Below are positions 9,323 to 19,030 of a stretch of DNA of 64,000 nucleotides, piece by piece (the first letter of the stretch is position 1; each line of letters starts with the position of its first letter). Made by a program: the position numbers and the translations under genes. The notes below the pieces were generated by a model. It was given only the letters and a program-made list of their open reading frames with translations. It was not told the origin of the DNA and searched no databases. Where the stretch lies: positions 103,530 to 167,529 of the forward strand of contig NZ_AQXF01000007.1 of NCBI RefSeq assembly GCF_000375545.1, read 5' to 3'. This DNA is from Kordiimonas gwangyangensis DSM 19435 = JCM 12864 (lineage in GTDB: Bacteria; Pseudomonadota; Alphaproteobacteria; Sphingomonadales; Kordiimonadaceae).

Positions 9323-11548
9323 TCAGCGCGGCGAATATTGGAACACGACGGTCGCGAGTGGCGGCACCGTGATCAGCGCTGAATAGGGCTGGATGTGCCA
9401 CGGCACTGATTCCGCCTCAACACCGCCACCGTTGCCAACATCTGAACCACCGTAAAAATGCGAATCCGTGTTCAGCTTCTCAGCCCAGAAACCACGGTAC
9501 GGGAACCCGACACGGTAGCTATGCCGCACAACGGGTGAGAAGTTGCACACCACAAGGCATGGCCTGTTCACCCCGCCCTTGCGCAGGAAGGAGATGATAT
9601 TGTCCTGCGATGCGCCGCCATCCACCCACTGAAAGCCGTCCGGCTCACAGTCCTTGCGGTGTAGGGCTGGCGTGTCGCGGTATAGGCGGTTGAGGTCACG
9701 TACAAGGTTCTGGATATTTTTGTGGTCTGCATTTTCAAGCAGATGCCAGTCCAGGCTGCTGTCAGCGTCCCACTCACGTTCCTGCGCAAACTCGCCACCC
9801 ATGAACAGGAGCTTCTTACCCGGATGGGTCCACATGAAACCGAAATAGGCCCGCAGATTGGCGAATTTTTGCCAGCGGTCACCGGGCATGCGGCCAATCA
9901 GTGAGCCTTTACCGTGCACCACCTCATCATGGCTCAGCGGCAGGATATAGTTTTCGGAAAAGGCATACTGGATACCGAAGGTAAGCTGGTGGTGATGATG
10001 CTTCCTGTGCACGGGCTCATGCGACATATAATCAAGCGTGTCATTCATCCAGCCCATGTTCCACTTGAAGCCAAAGCCGAGGCCACCATCATAGACAGGG
10101 GTTGAAATTTTGGGGAAAGCCGTGGATTCTTCCGCAACCGTAATGATCCCGTCATTGAGGCCGTAGGCGCGCTCATTCATGCCGCGCAGCATGGCAATGG
10201 CGTCATAGTTTTCGTTGCCGCCATGTTCGTTCGGGATCCATTCACCCTCTTTCCGGCTATAGTCGAGGTAGAGCATGGAGGCGACCGCATCCACGCGCAG
10301 GCCATCAAGATGATATTCTTCGAGCCAGAAATGCGCGTTCGATATCAGATAGTTTGCCACCTCCCGGCGGCCGAAATTGAAGATCAGCGTATTCCAGTCA
10401 GGATGGAAGCCCTTGCGCGGGTCGGCATGCTCAAAAAGATGCGTGCCATCAAACTTTACAAGGCCATGATCATCCGCTGGGAAATGCCCCGGCACCCAAT
10501 CAAGGATGACACCAATTTCCGCCTTGTGGCAGGCGTCAATGAAAGCCTTGAACTCTTTCGGTGTGCCAAAGCGACGCGTGGGCGAATATAGCCCCACCGG
10601 CTGATAGCCCCATGAGCCATCGAACGGGTGTTCCGTCACCGGCATCAGCTCGATGTGGGTGAAACCCATATCCTTGACGTAGGGGATCAGGCGCTCGGCA
10701 AGCTCAGCATACCCCATGAACGGGTTTTCTGCGTTCCAGGTTCGCATCCACGAACCCAGATGCACCTCATAGATGGACATCGGCGCGTGGATATTCTGCC
10801 GCGCACCGCGGTCAGCCATCCAGCCACTGTCGTTCCAACCGTAGCCGTCCAATGCGCGCACGACAGATGCCGTATTGGGTCGGTATTCCGTCCCGAACGC
10901 AAAGGGGTCAGCCTTCAGCGGCAATTGTTTTCCGCCACCGTCAAAAATGCAGAATTTATAGTGCGCGCCGTCGCCAATCCCGGGGATGAACAGCTCCCAG
11001 ACACCGCTGGCGCCGCGGCACCGCATCACATGTTGTGCGCTGTTCCAGTGGTTAAAGTCACCCACCAGCGCCACGCGTGATGCCCCCGGCGCCCACACCG
11101 CAAAGCGTGTACCTGCAATTCCCTCATGCTCGCACACATGCGCACCAAGGCAGGTGAAGACGCGCTCGTGTGTACCTTCCGACAGCAGATGTAGGTCTAG
11201 GTCGCCGACTGTAGGGCCATATTGGTAGGGGTCGTCATAAAACCAGCTGTTGCCGTGCGCGCCAACTTTCAGGCGGTAGCCCCCTTTGGCTTTTGACGGC
11301 GCAAGTTGCCCCTCAAAAATACCGGCGTCATGAATACGGCGCAGTTTTACAAGCGAGGTGGACCCACTTCTGGTGCACACCTCCATCGTCTCAGCGCCCG
11401 GCACAAAGGACCGGATAATCGTGCCACCCTCATAAGGGTGGCGACCAAGGCAGGCAAAGGGCTCGGCGTGGCGCCCGCGCGCCAGCGCCTCAAGTTCATC
11501 CTGGTTCAAGGTTGGCGACATCGTCGCCGCATCCGCCTTACGCGCCAT
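9323..11548 (-). CDS. glgB: 1,4-alpha-glucan branching enzyme
   Basis: 741-residue GH13 enzyme that makes the alpha-1,6 branches of glycogen. It has two N-terminal beta-sandwich (CBM48-type) modules, about residues 15-115 and 130-230, then the (beta/alpha)8 barrel. The nucleophile Asp lies in HLDGLRVDAVASML, the acid Glu in TVAEESTAFP, and the third carboxylate after LPLSHDE. The length matches the long proteobacterial form with the extra N-terminal module. Its first bases overlap the end of glgP by 11 bases, so the two are translationally linked in one operon. Confidence 0.97.
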   Translation of the reverse strand: MARKADAATMSPTLNQDELEALARGRHAEPFACLGRHPYEGGTIIRSFVPGAETMEVCTRSGSTSLVKLRRIHDAGIFEGQLAPSKAKGGYRLKVGAHGNSWFYDDPYQYGPTVGDLDLHLLSEGTHERVFTCLGAHVCEHEGIAGTRFAVWAPGASRVALVGDFNHWNSAQHVMRCRGASGVWELFIPGIGDGAHYKFCIFDGGGKQLPLKADPFAFGTEYRPNTASVVRALDGYGWNDSGWMADRGARQNIHAPMSIYEVHLGSWMRTWNAENPFMGYAELAERLIPYVKDMGFTHIELMPVTEHPFDGSWGYQPVGLYSPTRRFGTPKEFKAFIDACHKAEIGVILDWVPGHFPADDHGLVKFDGTHLFEHADPRKGFHPDWNTLIFNFGRREVANYLISNAHFWLEEYHLDGLRVDAVASMLYLDYSRKEGEWIPNEHGGNENYDAIAMLRGMNERAYGLNDGIITVAEESTAFPKISTPVYDGGLGFGFKWNMGWMNDTLDYMSHEPVHRKHHHHQLTFGIQYAFSENYILPLSHDEVVHGKGSLIGRMPGDRWQKFANLRAYFGFMWTHPGKKLLFMGGEFAQEREWDADSSLDWHLLENADHKNIQNLVRDLNRLYRDTPALHRKDCEPDGFQWVDGGASQDNIISFLRKGGVNRPCLVVCNFSPVVRHSYRVGFPYRGFWAEKLNTDSHFYGGSDVGNGGGVEAESVPWHIQPYSALITVPPLATVVFQYSPR

Positions 11549-13982
11549 CCGGCAGGGCTTTCCAAATATCGCGCGCGTAACCGCGGATTGTACGGTCTGC
11601 CGAGAACCAGCCCATATTGGCGGTGTTCAAAATGGCTTTACGGTGCCAGTTGTCCACGTCCTTGAATTCCTCATCAATGCGGCGCTGGATGTCCCAGTAG
11701 GCAGCGAAATCAGGCGTTACCTGGAAATAGTCGTGGGCGAGGATGTTGTCCACGATGCCCGCGAACCGTTCGGTGTCCCCGTTTGAGTAGAAACCGGACG
11801 AGATGTGTTTGACCACATCCTGCAAGCGCGGGGTTTCCGAAACCGTAATCCATGGCTGGCAGCCCTGTTGCTGGCGCTGCGCCACCTCATCCGCTTCCAT
11901 GCCGAAGATGAAGATATTCTCATCCCCCACATGTTCCTTGATCTCCACGTTGGCGCCGTCGAGCGTGCCGACCGTGAGTGCACCATTGAGCGCAAACTTC
12001 ATGTTGCCGGTGCCTGAGGCTTCAAAGCCTGCGGTTGAAATCTGCTCCGACAGGTCGGCGCCGGGGATCAGTTCCTCGGCGGCGGAGACATTATAGTTCG
12101 GCAGGAACACGACCTTGAGGAGGTCGCCCACCTCTTCGTCATTATTCACCTTCACCGACACATCGTTGATGAGCTTGATGATAAGCTTGGCGAGCGTATA
12201 GCTGGGCGCCGCTTTACCAGCAAAAATCTTCACCCGTGGCTGCCAACCCGCGTCCGGATTTTCCTTGATCGCCTGATAGAGCGCCATGGTTTCAAGCGCG
12301 TTCAGAAGCTGGCGCTTGTATTCGTGGATGCGTTTGATCTGAACATCGAACATGGCGGTCGGGTTGACCTTGATGCCCGTCTGCTTCTCAATGAAGGCTG
12401 CCAGTCGCACCTTGTTCTCAGCTTTCACACCCGCGAACTTTTTGCGGAAGGCCTTGTCGTCCGCGTAAGCCGCGAGATCTGAAATATTCTCCAGGTTCTC
12501 AATCCACTTGTCGCCGATTGTCTCGGTGATCAGGTCTGCGAGCAGCGGGTTGCATTCCAGTAGCCAGCGCCGCGGCGTGATGCCGTTGGTCTGATTGAGA
12601 ATACGGTCCGGATAAATCTCATGCAGGTCCTTGAACACGGTCTTTTTCATCAGTTCCGTATGCAGGGCCGACACACCGTTCACATGGCTTGAGCCAATGA
12701 ATGCAAGATTGCCCATGCGCACCCAGCCGCCGTGGTGAGGGTCAATCACTTTCATCGGGTCGAGATTCTTGCCGTCAAACTTGGCGCCCACTTCCGCGGT
12801 GAACAGATTGTCGATCTCACGGATGATTTGCAGGTGGCGCGGCAGGCAGCGTTCAAACAGCTCCAGCGGCCATTTCTCTAGCGCTTCGGGCAGCAGCGTG
12901 TGGTTGGTATAGTGAAGCGTGGCGCGCGCGATTTCGAACGAGCGCACAAACTCCATGCCATATTTGTCAACGAGCAGGCGGACAAGTTCCGGCACAGCAA
13001 TCGCCGGGTGTGTGTCGTTCATCTGCACCGCAACATGCTTCGGCAAATCGGCCAAATCTTTGTTGTCGAGCAGGAAGCGCCGCAGGATGTCCTGCAAGCT
13101 GGCGGAGGTGAAAAACACCTCTTGCTTGAGCCTAAGCTCGCGCCCTTCAGCGGTGTGGTCACCCGGATAGAGCACCTTGGTGATCGTCTCCGCGAGGATC
13201 TGCTGCTGCGACGCCGCCATGAAGTGCCCCTGGTTGAACTGGTGCAAATTGAGCACCTCAGCCGAACGGGCTGACCAGAGGCGGAGCGTATTCACATGCT
13301 TGCCGCCCCAACCGGCGATGGGCGTATCAAACGCGCCTGCTAGGATACGCTCTGACGGTGTCCAGACCATCTTGCCGTTTTGGTCCCGGTGCACAGCGCC
13401 GCCAAATTCAACCGAATATTCGACTTCCGGCCGGTGAAACTCCCACGCGTTCCCGAAGATGAGCCAGTCTTCCGGCTCCTCGAGCTGCCAGCCGTCCTGA
13501 AAGCTTTGGCGGAAAATGCCGTGCTCGTAGCGGATACCGTAGCCGATGCCTGCCACGCCGACCGTGGCCATGGAGTCCATGAAACACGCGGCAAGGCGAC
13601 CAAGGCCACCGTTACCCAGCGCCGGATCAGGCTCCGACGTCAGGATATCACCAAGCTTGTAGCCAATACTGTCAAAGAAGACCTTGGCGTCTTCCGTTAG
13701 GCCCATATTCGCAATCGCGTCTTCTAGCAGCCGACCGATCATGAATTCCATCGACAGGTAGTAAACGCGTTTTTGTTTTGATTTATAGATACGGCGGGTG
13801 GTTTCCATCCAGCCGTCGACCATTCGGTCCCGAATCGCCAATGACAGTGCAACACACCAGTCACGGGCCACCGCGTGGGATTGATCCTTGCCAACGGAAT
13901 AGACCAGATGGCGCTCGACTGCATCTCCCAGCGGGACAGCAGAGGCAGACGTCTTGGGCATGGTATTGTCTGAGGTTGTCAT
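11538..13982 (-). CDS. glgP: Glycogen phosphorylase
   Basis: 814-residue GT35 enzyme releasing glucose-1-phosphate from glycogen. The N-terminal half includes LSMEFMIGRLL and NGGLGRLAACFMDS. The C-terminal half has the PLP-binding signature EASGTGNMKFALNGALTVGTLDG with the Schiff-base Lys. KIFAGKAAPSY and the basic substrate region HEYKRQLLN are also conserved. It is first in a minus-strand operon with glgB, divergent from glgC. Together with malQ, glgX and pgm it completes breakdown to glucose-6-phosphate. Confidence 0.97.
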   Translation of the reverse strand: MTTSDNTMPKTSASAVPLGDAVERHLVYSVGKDQSHAVARDWCVALSLAIRDRMVDGWMETTRRIYKSKQKRVYYLSMEFMIGRLLEDAIANMGLTEDAKVFFDSIGYKLGDILTSEPDPALGNGGLGRLAACFMDSMATVGVAGIGYGIRYEHGIFRQSFQDGWQLEEPEDWLIFGNAWEFHRPEVEYSVEFGGAVHRDQNGKMVWTPSERILAGAFDTPIAGWGGKHVNTLRLWSARSAEVLNLHQFNQGHFMAASQQQILAETITKVLYPGDHTAEGRELRLKQEVFFTSASLQDILRRFLLDNKDLADLPKHVAVQMNDTHPAIAVPELVRLLVDKYGMEFVRSFEIARATLHYTNHTLLPEALEKWPLELFERCLPRHLQIIREIDNLFTAEVGAKFDGKNLDPMKVIDPHHGGWVRMGNLAFIGSSHVNGVSALHTELMKKTVFKDLHEIYPDRILNQTNGITPRRWLLECNPLLADLITETIGDKWIENLENISDLAAYADDKAFRKKFAGVKAENKVRLAAFIEKQTGIKVNPTAMFDVQIKRIHEYKRQLLNALETMALYQAIKENPDAGWQPRVKIFAGKAAPSYTLAKLIIKLINDVSVKVNNDEEVGDLLKVVFLPNYNVSAAEELIPGADLSEQISTAGFEASGTGNMKFALNGALTVGTLDGANVEIKEHVGDENIFIFGMEADEVAQRQQQGCQPWITVSETPRLQDVVKHISSGFYSNGDTERFAGIVDNILAHDYFQVTPDFAAYWDIQRRIDEEFKDVDNWHRKAILNTANMGWFSADRTIRGYARDIWKALPDGA

Positions 13983-14203
13983 ATTATTTTAGCCTTGTCG
14001 CAGTAGAGGGAGGACAGCATGTCATTGGTAATAGCAGAAGAGTAAAAGCCAATTTGTGACATCCGGTTTACACAGCCGCGCAAGTTTCGCGTGAAACAAA
14101 TTTCGAAACATTCGACACAGTTTACGATTCTTTTATTGCGCAATCGATTGCGGTTTTGCAAGAGTGTTACAAGCCCAGACACCGACCGCAACACTCGAAT
14201 ATC
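13983..14203. promoter_or_regulatory. Divergent glgP/glgC promoter region
   Basis: Gap controlling both glycogen operons. It holds GTTTC-N4-GAAAC (14084-14097), TTTCGAAA (14101-14108) and a 14-bp palindrome described separately. The density of dyads suggests a LacI-type repressor acting on both operons. No such regulator is encoded in the glycogen cluster. Confidence 0.45.
14139..14152. promoter_or_regulatory. LacI-type operator candidate, CGCAATCGATTGCG
   Basis: A 14-bp perfect palindrome with a central CG, the hallmark of LacI-family operators. It lies 63 bases upstream of the proposed glgC start, in the divergent glgP/glgC gap. Confidence 0.5.
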
Positions 14204-14215
14204 GGGGGACATGTC

Positions 14216-15481
14216 TTGAAAACAACAGTATCCGCGCCCTATGCCCGCCACACCATGGCTTATGTCCTTGCCGGAGGGCGGGGCAGCCGCCTCAAGGAAC
14301 TCACAGACAAACGGGCAAAACCCGCGGTCTATTTTGGCGGCAAAAGCCGGATCATTGATTTCGCGCTCTCGAATGCCATGAATTCAGGCATTCGCCGCAT
14401 CGGTGTCGCGACACAATACAAGGCGCACAGCCTGATCAAACACCTGCAGCGCGGCTGGAACTTCTACCGCGCGGAACGGAACGAAAGCTTCGACATCCTA
14501 CCCGCAAGCCAGCGTGTGTCCGAGACCCAGTGGTACGAAGGCACTGCCGACGCCGTATTCCAGAACATCGACATCATCGAATCATATGCACCCAAATTCA
14601 TGGTCATCCTCGCGGGCGACCATGTCTATAAAATGGACTATGAGATGATGCTCGAGGAGCATGTGAACTCGGGCGCGGATGTCACCATCGGCTGCCTTGA
14701 GGTAACGCCCGAGGAAGCCAAGGGCTTTGGCGTCATGCATGTTGATGACGATGACTATGTCACCGCCTTCCTCGAAAAACCTGAAAACCCGCCAACCATT
14801 CCGGGCAAGCCGGGTGCATGTCTTGCGTCCATGGGCATTTATGTGTTTGAGACCGAGTTTCTGTTTGAACAGTTGCGGCGCGACGCGGCCGATCCCAATT
14901 CCTCCCGCGATTTTGGCAAGGACATCATCCCTTACCTAGTGGAGCACGCCAAGGTCTTCGCACACCGCTTCACCAAATCCTGCATCCGCAGCGTGCCGGG
15001 CGGTGAAGCCTACTGGCGCGACGTTGGAACAGTAGACAGTTACTGGGAAGCGAACCTTGATCTCGCCACCATTGAACCGGGCCTTAATCTCTATGACCGC
15101 GAGTGGCCGATCTGGACCTATGCCGAGATCACGCCACCCGCGAAATTCATCCACGACCAGGACGGTAGGCGGGGTGCCGCAATCAGCTCGCTTGTGGCGG
15201 GTGGGTGTATCGTATCCGGCACCCATATTGAAAGCTCGCTCCTGTTCACCGGCGTGCACACACATTCCTACAGTCGGCTGTCGAAAGTCGTTGCCCTGCC
15301 CTATGCCAACATCGCCCGGGGTGCGCGGCTCGCGAACTGTGTAATCGACCGTGGCGTTCAAATACCGCGCGGGCTTGTTGTGGGCGAAGACCCGGAAGAG
15401 GATGCACGCCGTTTCCGCCGTACGGAAAAAGGCATTTGCCTCATCACCCAACGAATGATCGACCAACTGGAGCTTGACTAA
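14216..15481 (+). CDS. glgC: Glucose-1-phosphate adenylyltransferase
   Basis: 421-residue nucleotidyltransferase making ADP-glucose, the committed step of glycogen synthesis. It has the N-terminal [16 protein letters not shown] loop, [15 protein letters not shown], the [14 protein letters not shown] segment, the catalytic [10 protein letters not shown], and a C-terminal left-handed helix domain. It is very close to rhizobial GlgC. I choose a TTG start at 14216 because GGGGGA lies 6 bases upstream and the length and N-terminus ([17 protein letters not shown]) then match the family. An in-frame ATG at 14156 adds 20 residues without a binding site. The stop overlaps the glgA start (TAATG). Confidence 0.95.
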   Translation: MKTTVSAPYARHTMAYVLAGGRGSRLKELTDKRAKPAVYFGGKSRIIDFALSNAMNSGIRRIGVATQYKAHSLIKHLQRGWNFYRAERNESFDILPASQRVSETQWYEGTADAVFQNIDIIESYAPKFMVILAGDHVYKMDYEMMLEEHVNSGADVTIGCLEVTPEEAKGFGVMHVDDDDYVTAFLEKPENPPTIPGKPGACLASMGIYVFETEFLFEQLRRDAADPNSSRDFGKDIIPYLVEHAKVFAHRFTKSCIRSVPGGEAYWRDVGTVDSYWEANLDLATIEPGLNLYDREWPIWTYAEITPPAKFIHDQDGRRGAAISSLVAGGCIVSGTHIESSLLFTGVHTHSYSRLSKVVALPYANIARGARLANCVIDRGVQIPRGLVVGEDPEEDARRFRRTEKGICLITQRMIDQLELD

Positions 15482-16947
15482 TGGCCCCAAGGCCAAGCCG
15501 CGTTCTTTTTGTTGCCTCTGAGTGTTTCCCGCTGATCAAAACCGGTGGCCTCGCCGATGTGATTGGCGCGCTGCCACTTGCGCTCAGCACTGAAGGATTT
15601 GATGCCCATGTGCTGCTGCCCGCCTTCCCAGCAGTGAAAGCCGCGGCGGCATCACGCCGCAAGTTCGCCGATCTGGAAGACCTGTTTGGCGGCAGCGCCA
15701 CGATCTATAAGGCGACGTCATCCAACGGCCTCAAACTCTTCCTGCTGGACGCCCCGCACCTTTTTGACGTGGAGGGGAACCCCTATCAGGGACCAGATGG
15801 CAAGGACAGAGCCGATAATTTCCGCCGTTTTGCCGCCCTCGCCTACGCAGGGGCCGAGCTTGCCGCCGGCAATATCAGTGACAAGTTCACTGCCGATGTG
15901 CTGCACGCCCATGACTGGCAGGCGGGTCTTACGGCCGCCTACCTGAAAGCCGCGGGTAACACCGCCGTCAAAACCGTGTTCACCATTCACAACCTCGCGT
16001 TCCAGGGCTTGTTCCCGAAGGCCGCGTTCGCGAGCCTTGGCCTGCCAGCCACCATGTTTTCGCCAGAAGGCTTCGAGTATTGGGATCAGGTAAGCTTTCT
16101 CAAGGCAGGCATTGTCTATAGCGACTGGGTCACAACCGTGAGCCCCACTTATGCGTTCGAGATACAGACCGACGACGGCGGCATGGGCCTTGGCGGCCTG
16201 CTCAAAAGCCGCAACAACAAATTGTCCGGCATCCGCAACGGCATTGACACCCTGATCTGGGACCCGGCCAGCGATGATGCGTTGCCGCACAGTTTCAGCG
16301 CACGCGCGCTCGCTGGCAAAGCCAAAAACAAGGCGGCACTGCAGCGGGAATTTGGACTTGAAGAAAACCCGGACGCACCCCTGTTTTGTGTCGTGAGCCG
16401 GCTGACCGAACAAAAGGGCCTCGACCTTCTCGCGGGTGCGATACCGCATATTGCCGGGAATGGTGGACAGCTTGCGGTGCTTGGCTCGGGCGAAAAGTCG
16501 CTTGAGGGTGTGTTCCAGAATGCGGCGATCAAATACAAAGGCGCAGTCGGCGTGCGTATCGGCTATGACGAGCCGCTCGCCCACCGCCTTCAGGCTGGCG
16601 CGGACGCCATTTTTGTGCCCTCCCGGTTTGAGCCCTGCGGCCTGACCCAGCTTTGTGCGCTGCGCTACGGCACGGTACCGATCGTGGCCCGCGTGGGCGG
16701 TCTTGCTGACACCATCGTGGACGCGAATGAGGCTGCGCTAATGGCTGGGGCCGGAAACGGCGTTCAGTTCTCGCCAGTCAATTTCGATATGCTCACCGGC
16801 GCAATTGACCGCTTTTTCTCACTCTACCGTGACCCGGCGGTGTTCGCCGCACTCAGGCAACGCGCGATGAAACAGGATGTAAGCTGGGCGCTTCCGGCCA
16901 AGGACTATGCCTCCATATACACCCGCCTCAAGAGCGCAGCAGCATAG
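15481..16947 (+). CDS. glgA: Glycogen synthase
   Basis: 488-residue GT5 enzyme that extends alpha-1,4-glucan from ADP-glucose. Its N-terminal domain has KTGGLADVIGALP (Lys20 contacts the sugar nucleotide) and HAHDWQAGL. The C-terminal Rossmann domain has VSRLTEQKGLDLL and the donor-binding RFEPCGLTQLCALRYG with the conserved Glu. It overlaps glgC by one base (TAATG), so the two are translationally coupled in the order glgC-glgA-glgX-malQ-pgm. Confidence 0.97.
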   Translation: MAPRPSRVLFVASECFPLIKTGGLADVIGALPLALSTEGFDAHVLLPAFPAVKAAAASRRKFADLEDLFGGSATIYKATSSNGLKLFLLDAPHLFDVEGNPYQGPDGKDRADNFRRFAALAYAGAELAAGNISDKFTADVLHAHDWQAGLTAAYLKAAGNTAVKTVFTIHNLAFQGLFPKAAFASLGLPATMFSPEGFEYWDQVSFLKAGIVYSDWVTTVSPTYAFEIQTDDGGMGLGGLLKSRNNKLSGIRNGIDTLIWDPASDDALPHSFSARALAGKAKNKAALQREFGLEENPDAPLFCVVSRLTEQKGLDLLAGAIPHIAGNGGQLAVLGSGEKSLEGVFQNAAIKYKGAVGVRIGYDEPLAHRLQAGADAIFVPSRFEPCGLTQLCALRYGTVPIVARVGGLADTIVDANEAALMAGAGNGVQFSPVNFDMLTGAIDRFFSLYRDPAVFAALRQRAMKQDVSWALPAKDYASIYTRLKSAAA

Positions 16948-16957
16948 GGCCAATGAG

Positions 16958-19030
16958 ATGAACCTCCCCCCTCCATCCTCAGGCAATGCCAAAACGCTTG
17001 GTGCCACGCCGGAGGCTGAAGGCACCAATTTTGCGCTGTTTTCCGCGCACGCGACCGGCGTTGACCTCTGCTTGTTTTCACCAGACGGCAATGATGAGAT
17101 CGCGCGCGTCCCGCTCCCGGAACATACTGACGGTGTGTGGCACGGCTTTTTCCCCGGCATTGAAGCGGGCCAACTATACGGTTACCGCGTACACGGCCCC
17201 TATGAGCCTGAAGAGGGCCAGCGTTTTAACGCGCACAAGCTGCTCATTGACCCGTACGCAAAAGCGCTTCATGGCGGGTTTCAGCTCAATGATGCGCTCT
17301 ATGGTTTCGACCCTAAATCAAAAAAGAAAGACCTCAGCTTCTCCAAAGTCGATAGCGCGCCCTTCATGCCGAAATGTGTCGTCTATCAACCGGATTATGC
17401 GTGGGGCAAAGACGGTGCGCCCCGCGTGCCCGCCCGCGACACTATCATCTATGAGGCCCATGTGCGCGGCATCAGCAAACGGCATTCCGGCATCAATGCC
17501 AAGAAGCGCGGCACCTTTGATGCCCTTGCTGACGCAAAGATGATTGATCATTTGGTCGACCTTGGCGTCACGTCCATCGAACTGTTGCCCGTGCAAGCCT
17601 TTTTCCCGGAACCGCGCCTCTCTGAGATGGGCCTGACGAACTATTGGGGCTATAACCCGGCGGCCTATTTTGTGCCGGAAGCTTCCTACATGGGCCCGAG
17701 CGGCAAACAGTCGTTCCAGAAGATGGTCAAAGCGCTGCACGCCGCGGGGATCGAGGTGATCCTTGATGTGGTCTATAACCATACCGCAGAAAGTTGGGAG
17801 CTTGGCCCCACGCTGTCGTGGCGCGGGATTGACAATCAAAGCTATTACCGCCTCAAAGAAGACAATCCGCGCTTTTATGTGAATGACACCGGCTGCGGCA
17901 ACACGCTCAATGTCTCGCACCCACGGGTTCTACAGATGGTGATGGATTCCCTGCGCTACTGGGTCACCGAGATGCATGTGGACGGTTTCCGTTTTGACCT
18001 CGCGACCACAGTTGCCCGCACGCGGGAGGGCTTCGCCCCTGATGGCGCGTTCCTGAGCGCGATGCTGCAGGACCCTGTGCTCTCGCGCGTGAAACTGATT
18101 GCCGAACCTTGGGATATTGGCCCGGGCGGCTACCAGCTTGGCCAGTTCCCTGCAGGCTGGCAGGAATGGAATGACCGCTTCCGCGACCGCACCCGTGCGT
18201 TCTGGCGGGGGGATAGCGGCGCGCGGGCGGAGCTCGCGAGCCCCCTTCTGGGTAGCGCTGAGTATTTCGACCATTCAGGCAGGCGTGCTGATGCGTCGGT
18301 GAATTTTATCACCAGCCATGACGGTTTCACCCTCCGCGATGTGGTCAGCTATAACGATAAACATAACGAGGCCAACGGTGAACAGAACCGCGACGGCCAT
18401 GGCCATAATATCAGCGACAATTGCGGTGCCGAGGGCCCAACGGACGACGAGGCTATTCTGGCCCGGCGCGCCCGGCGCAGCCGCAACCTCCTCGCCACCC
18501 TGATGCTGGCGCAAGGCACCCCCATGCTGCTCGCGGGCGATGAGATTGGCCATAGCCAGGGCGGCAACAACAATGCCTACTGTCAGGACAATGAAACCAC
18601 ATGGCTCAACTGGAACGAGGCAGACGAAGCACTCCGCGCATTTACCGCACAGCTTGTGCGCATCCGGCGCGCGAACCCGCTGCTCAGCCAAGCCAAGTTC
18701 CTTCACGGCGAAGAAGTCGATGGCGGACCCCAGCGCACAGTGGTCTGGCTGAATGGAAACGGCGAAGAGATGACTTCCGCAGATTGGGACGATGCGTCCG
18801 CCCGCACGCTTATCGCACAACTGTCAGACAGCGCATCTTCGCTCATCATCATCCAGCACGCAGGCGACAATGTGTTTGACTTCCCCTTGCCTGAAGGCAC
18901 CGCTTGGAAGCGCATCCTTGATACCAGCCGCTCTGGCGATGAGTTTGCTGACGAACCTACAAGTGCCAGTGTTGCCGTTGCCGCAGAAAGCACCGTCGTG
19001 CTTGTGTCAACTGCCGGGGGTGCGGCATGA
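16958..19030 (+). CDS. glgX: Glycogen debranching enzyme GlgX
   Basis: 690-residue GH13 isoamylase-type enzyme that hydrolyses alpha-1,6 branches of phosphorylase-limit glycogen. A CBM48 module covers about residues 10-110. The catalytic barrel has VILDVVYNHTAE, nucleophile Asp in VDGFRFDLATT, acid Glu in LIAEPWDIG and NFITSHDGFTL. The start at 16958 is chosen because it lies 10 bases after the glgA stop and MNLPPPSSG leads straight into the domain; the frame is open upstream inside glgA. Its TGA overlaps the malQ ATG by four bases. Confidence 0.95.
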   Translation: MNLPPPSSGNAKTLGATPEAEGTNFALFSAHATGVDLCLFSPDGNDEIARVPLPEHTDGVWHGFFPGIEAGQLYGYRVHGPYEPEEGQRFNAHKLLIDPYAKALHGGFQLNDALYGFDPKSKKKDLSFSKVDSAPFMPKCVVYQPDYAWGKDGAPRVPARDTIIYEAHVRGISKRHSGINAKKRGTFDALADAKMIDHLVDLGVTSIELLPVQAFFPEPRLSEMGLTNYWGYNPAAYFVPEASYMGPSGKQSFQKMVKALHAAGIEVILDVVYNHTAESWELGPTLSWRGIDNQSYYRLKEDNPRFYVNDTGCGNTLNVSHPRVLQMVMDSLRYWVTEMHVDGFRFDLATTVARTREGFAPDGAFLSAMLQDPVLSRVKLIAEPWDIGPGGYQLGQFPAGWQEWNDRFRDRTRAFWRGDSGARAELASPLLGSAEYFDHSGRRADASVNFITSHDGFTLRDVVSYNDKHNEANGEQNRDGHGHNISDNCGAEGPTDDEAILARRARRSRNLLATLMLAQGTPMLLAGDEIGHSQGGNNNAYCQDNETTWLNWNEADEALRAFTAQLVRIRRANPLLSQAKFLHGEEVDGGPQRTVVWLNGNGEEMTSADWDDASARTLIAQLSDSASSLIIIQHAGDNVFDFPLPEGTAWKRILDTSRSGDEFADEPTSASVAVAAESTVVLVSTAGGAA

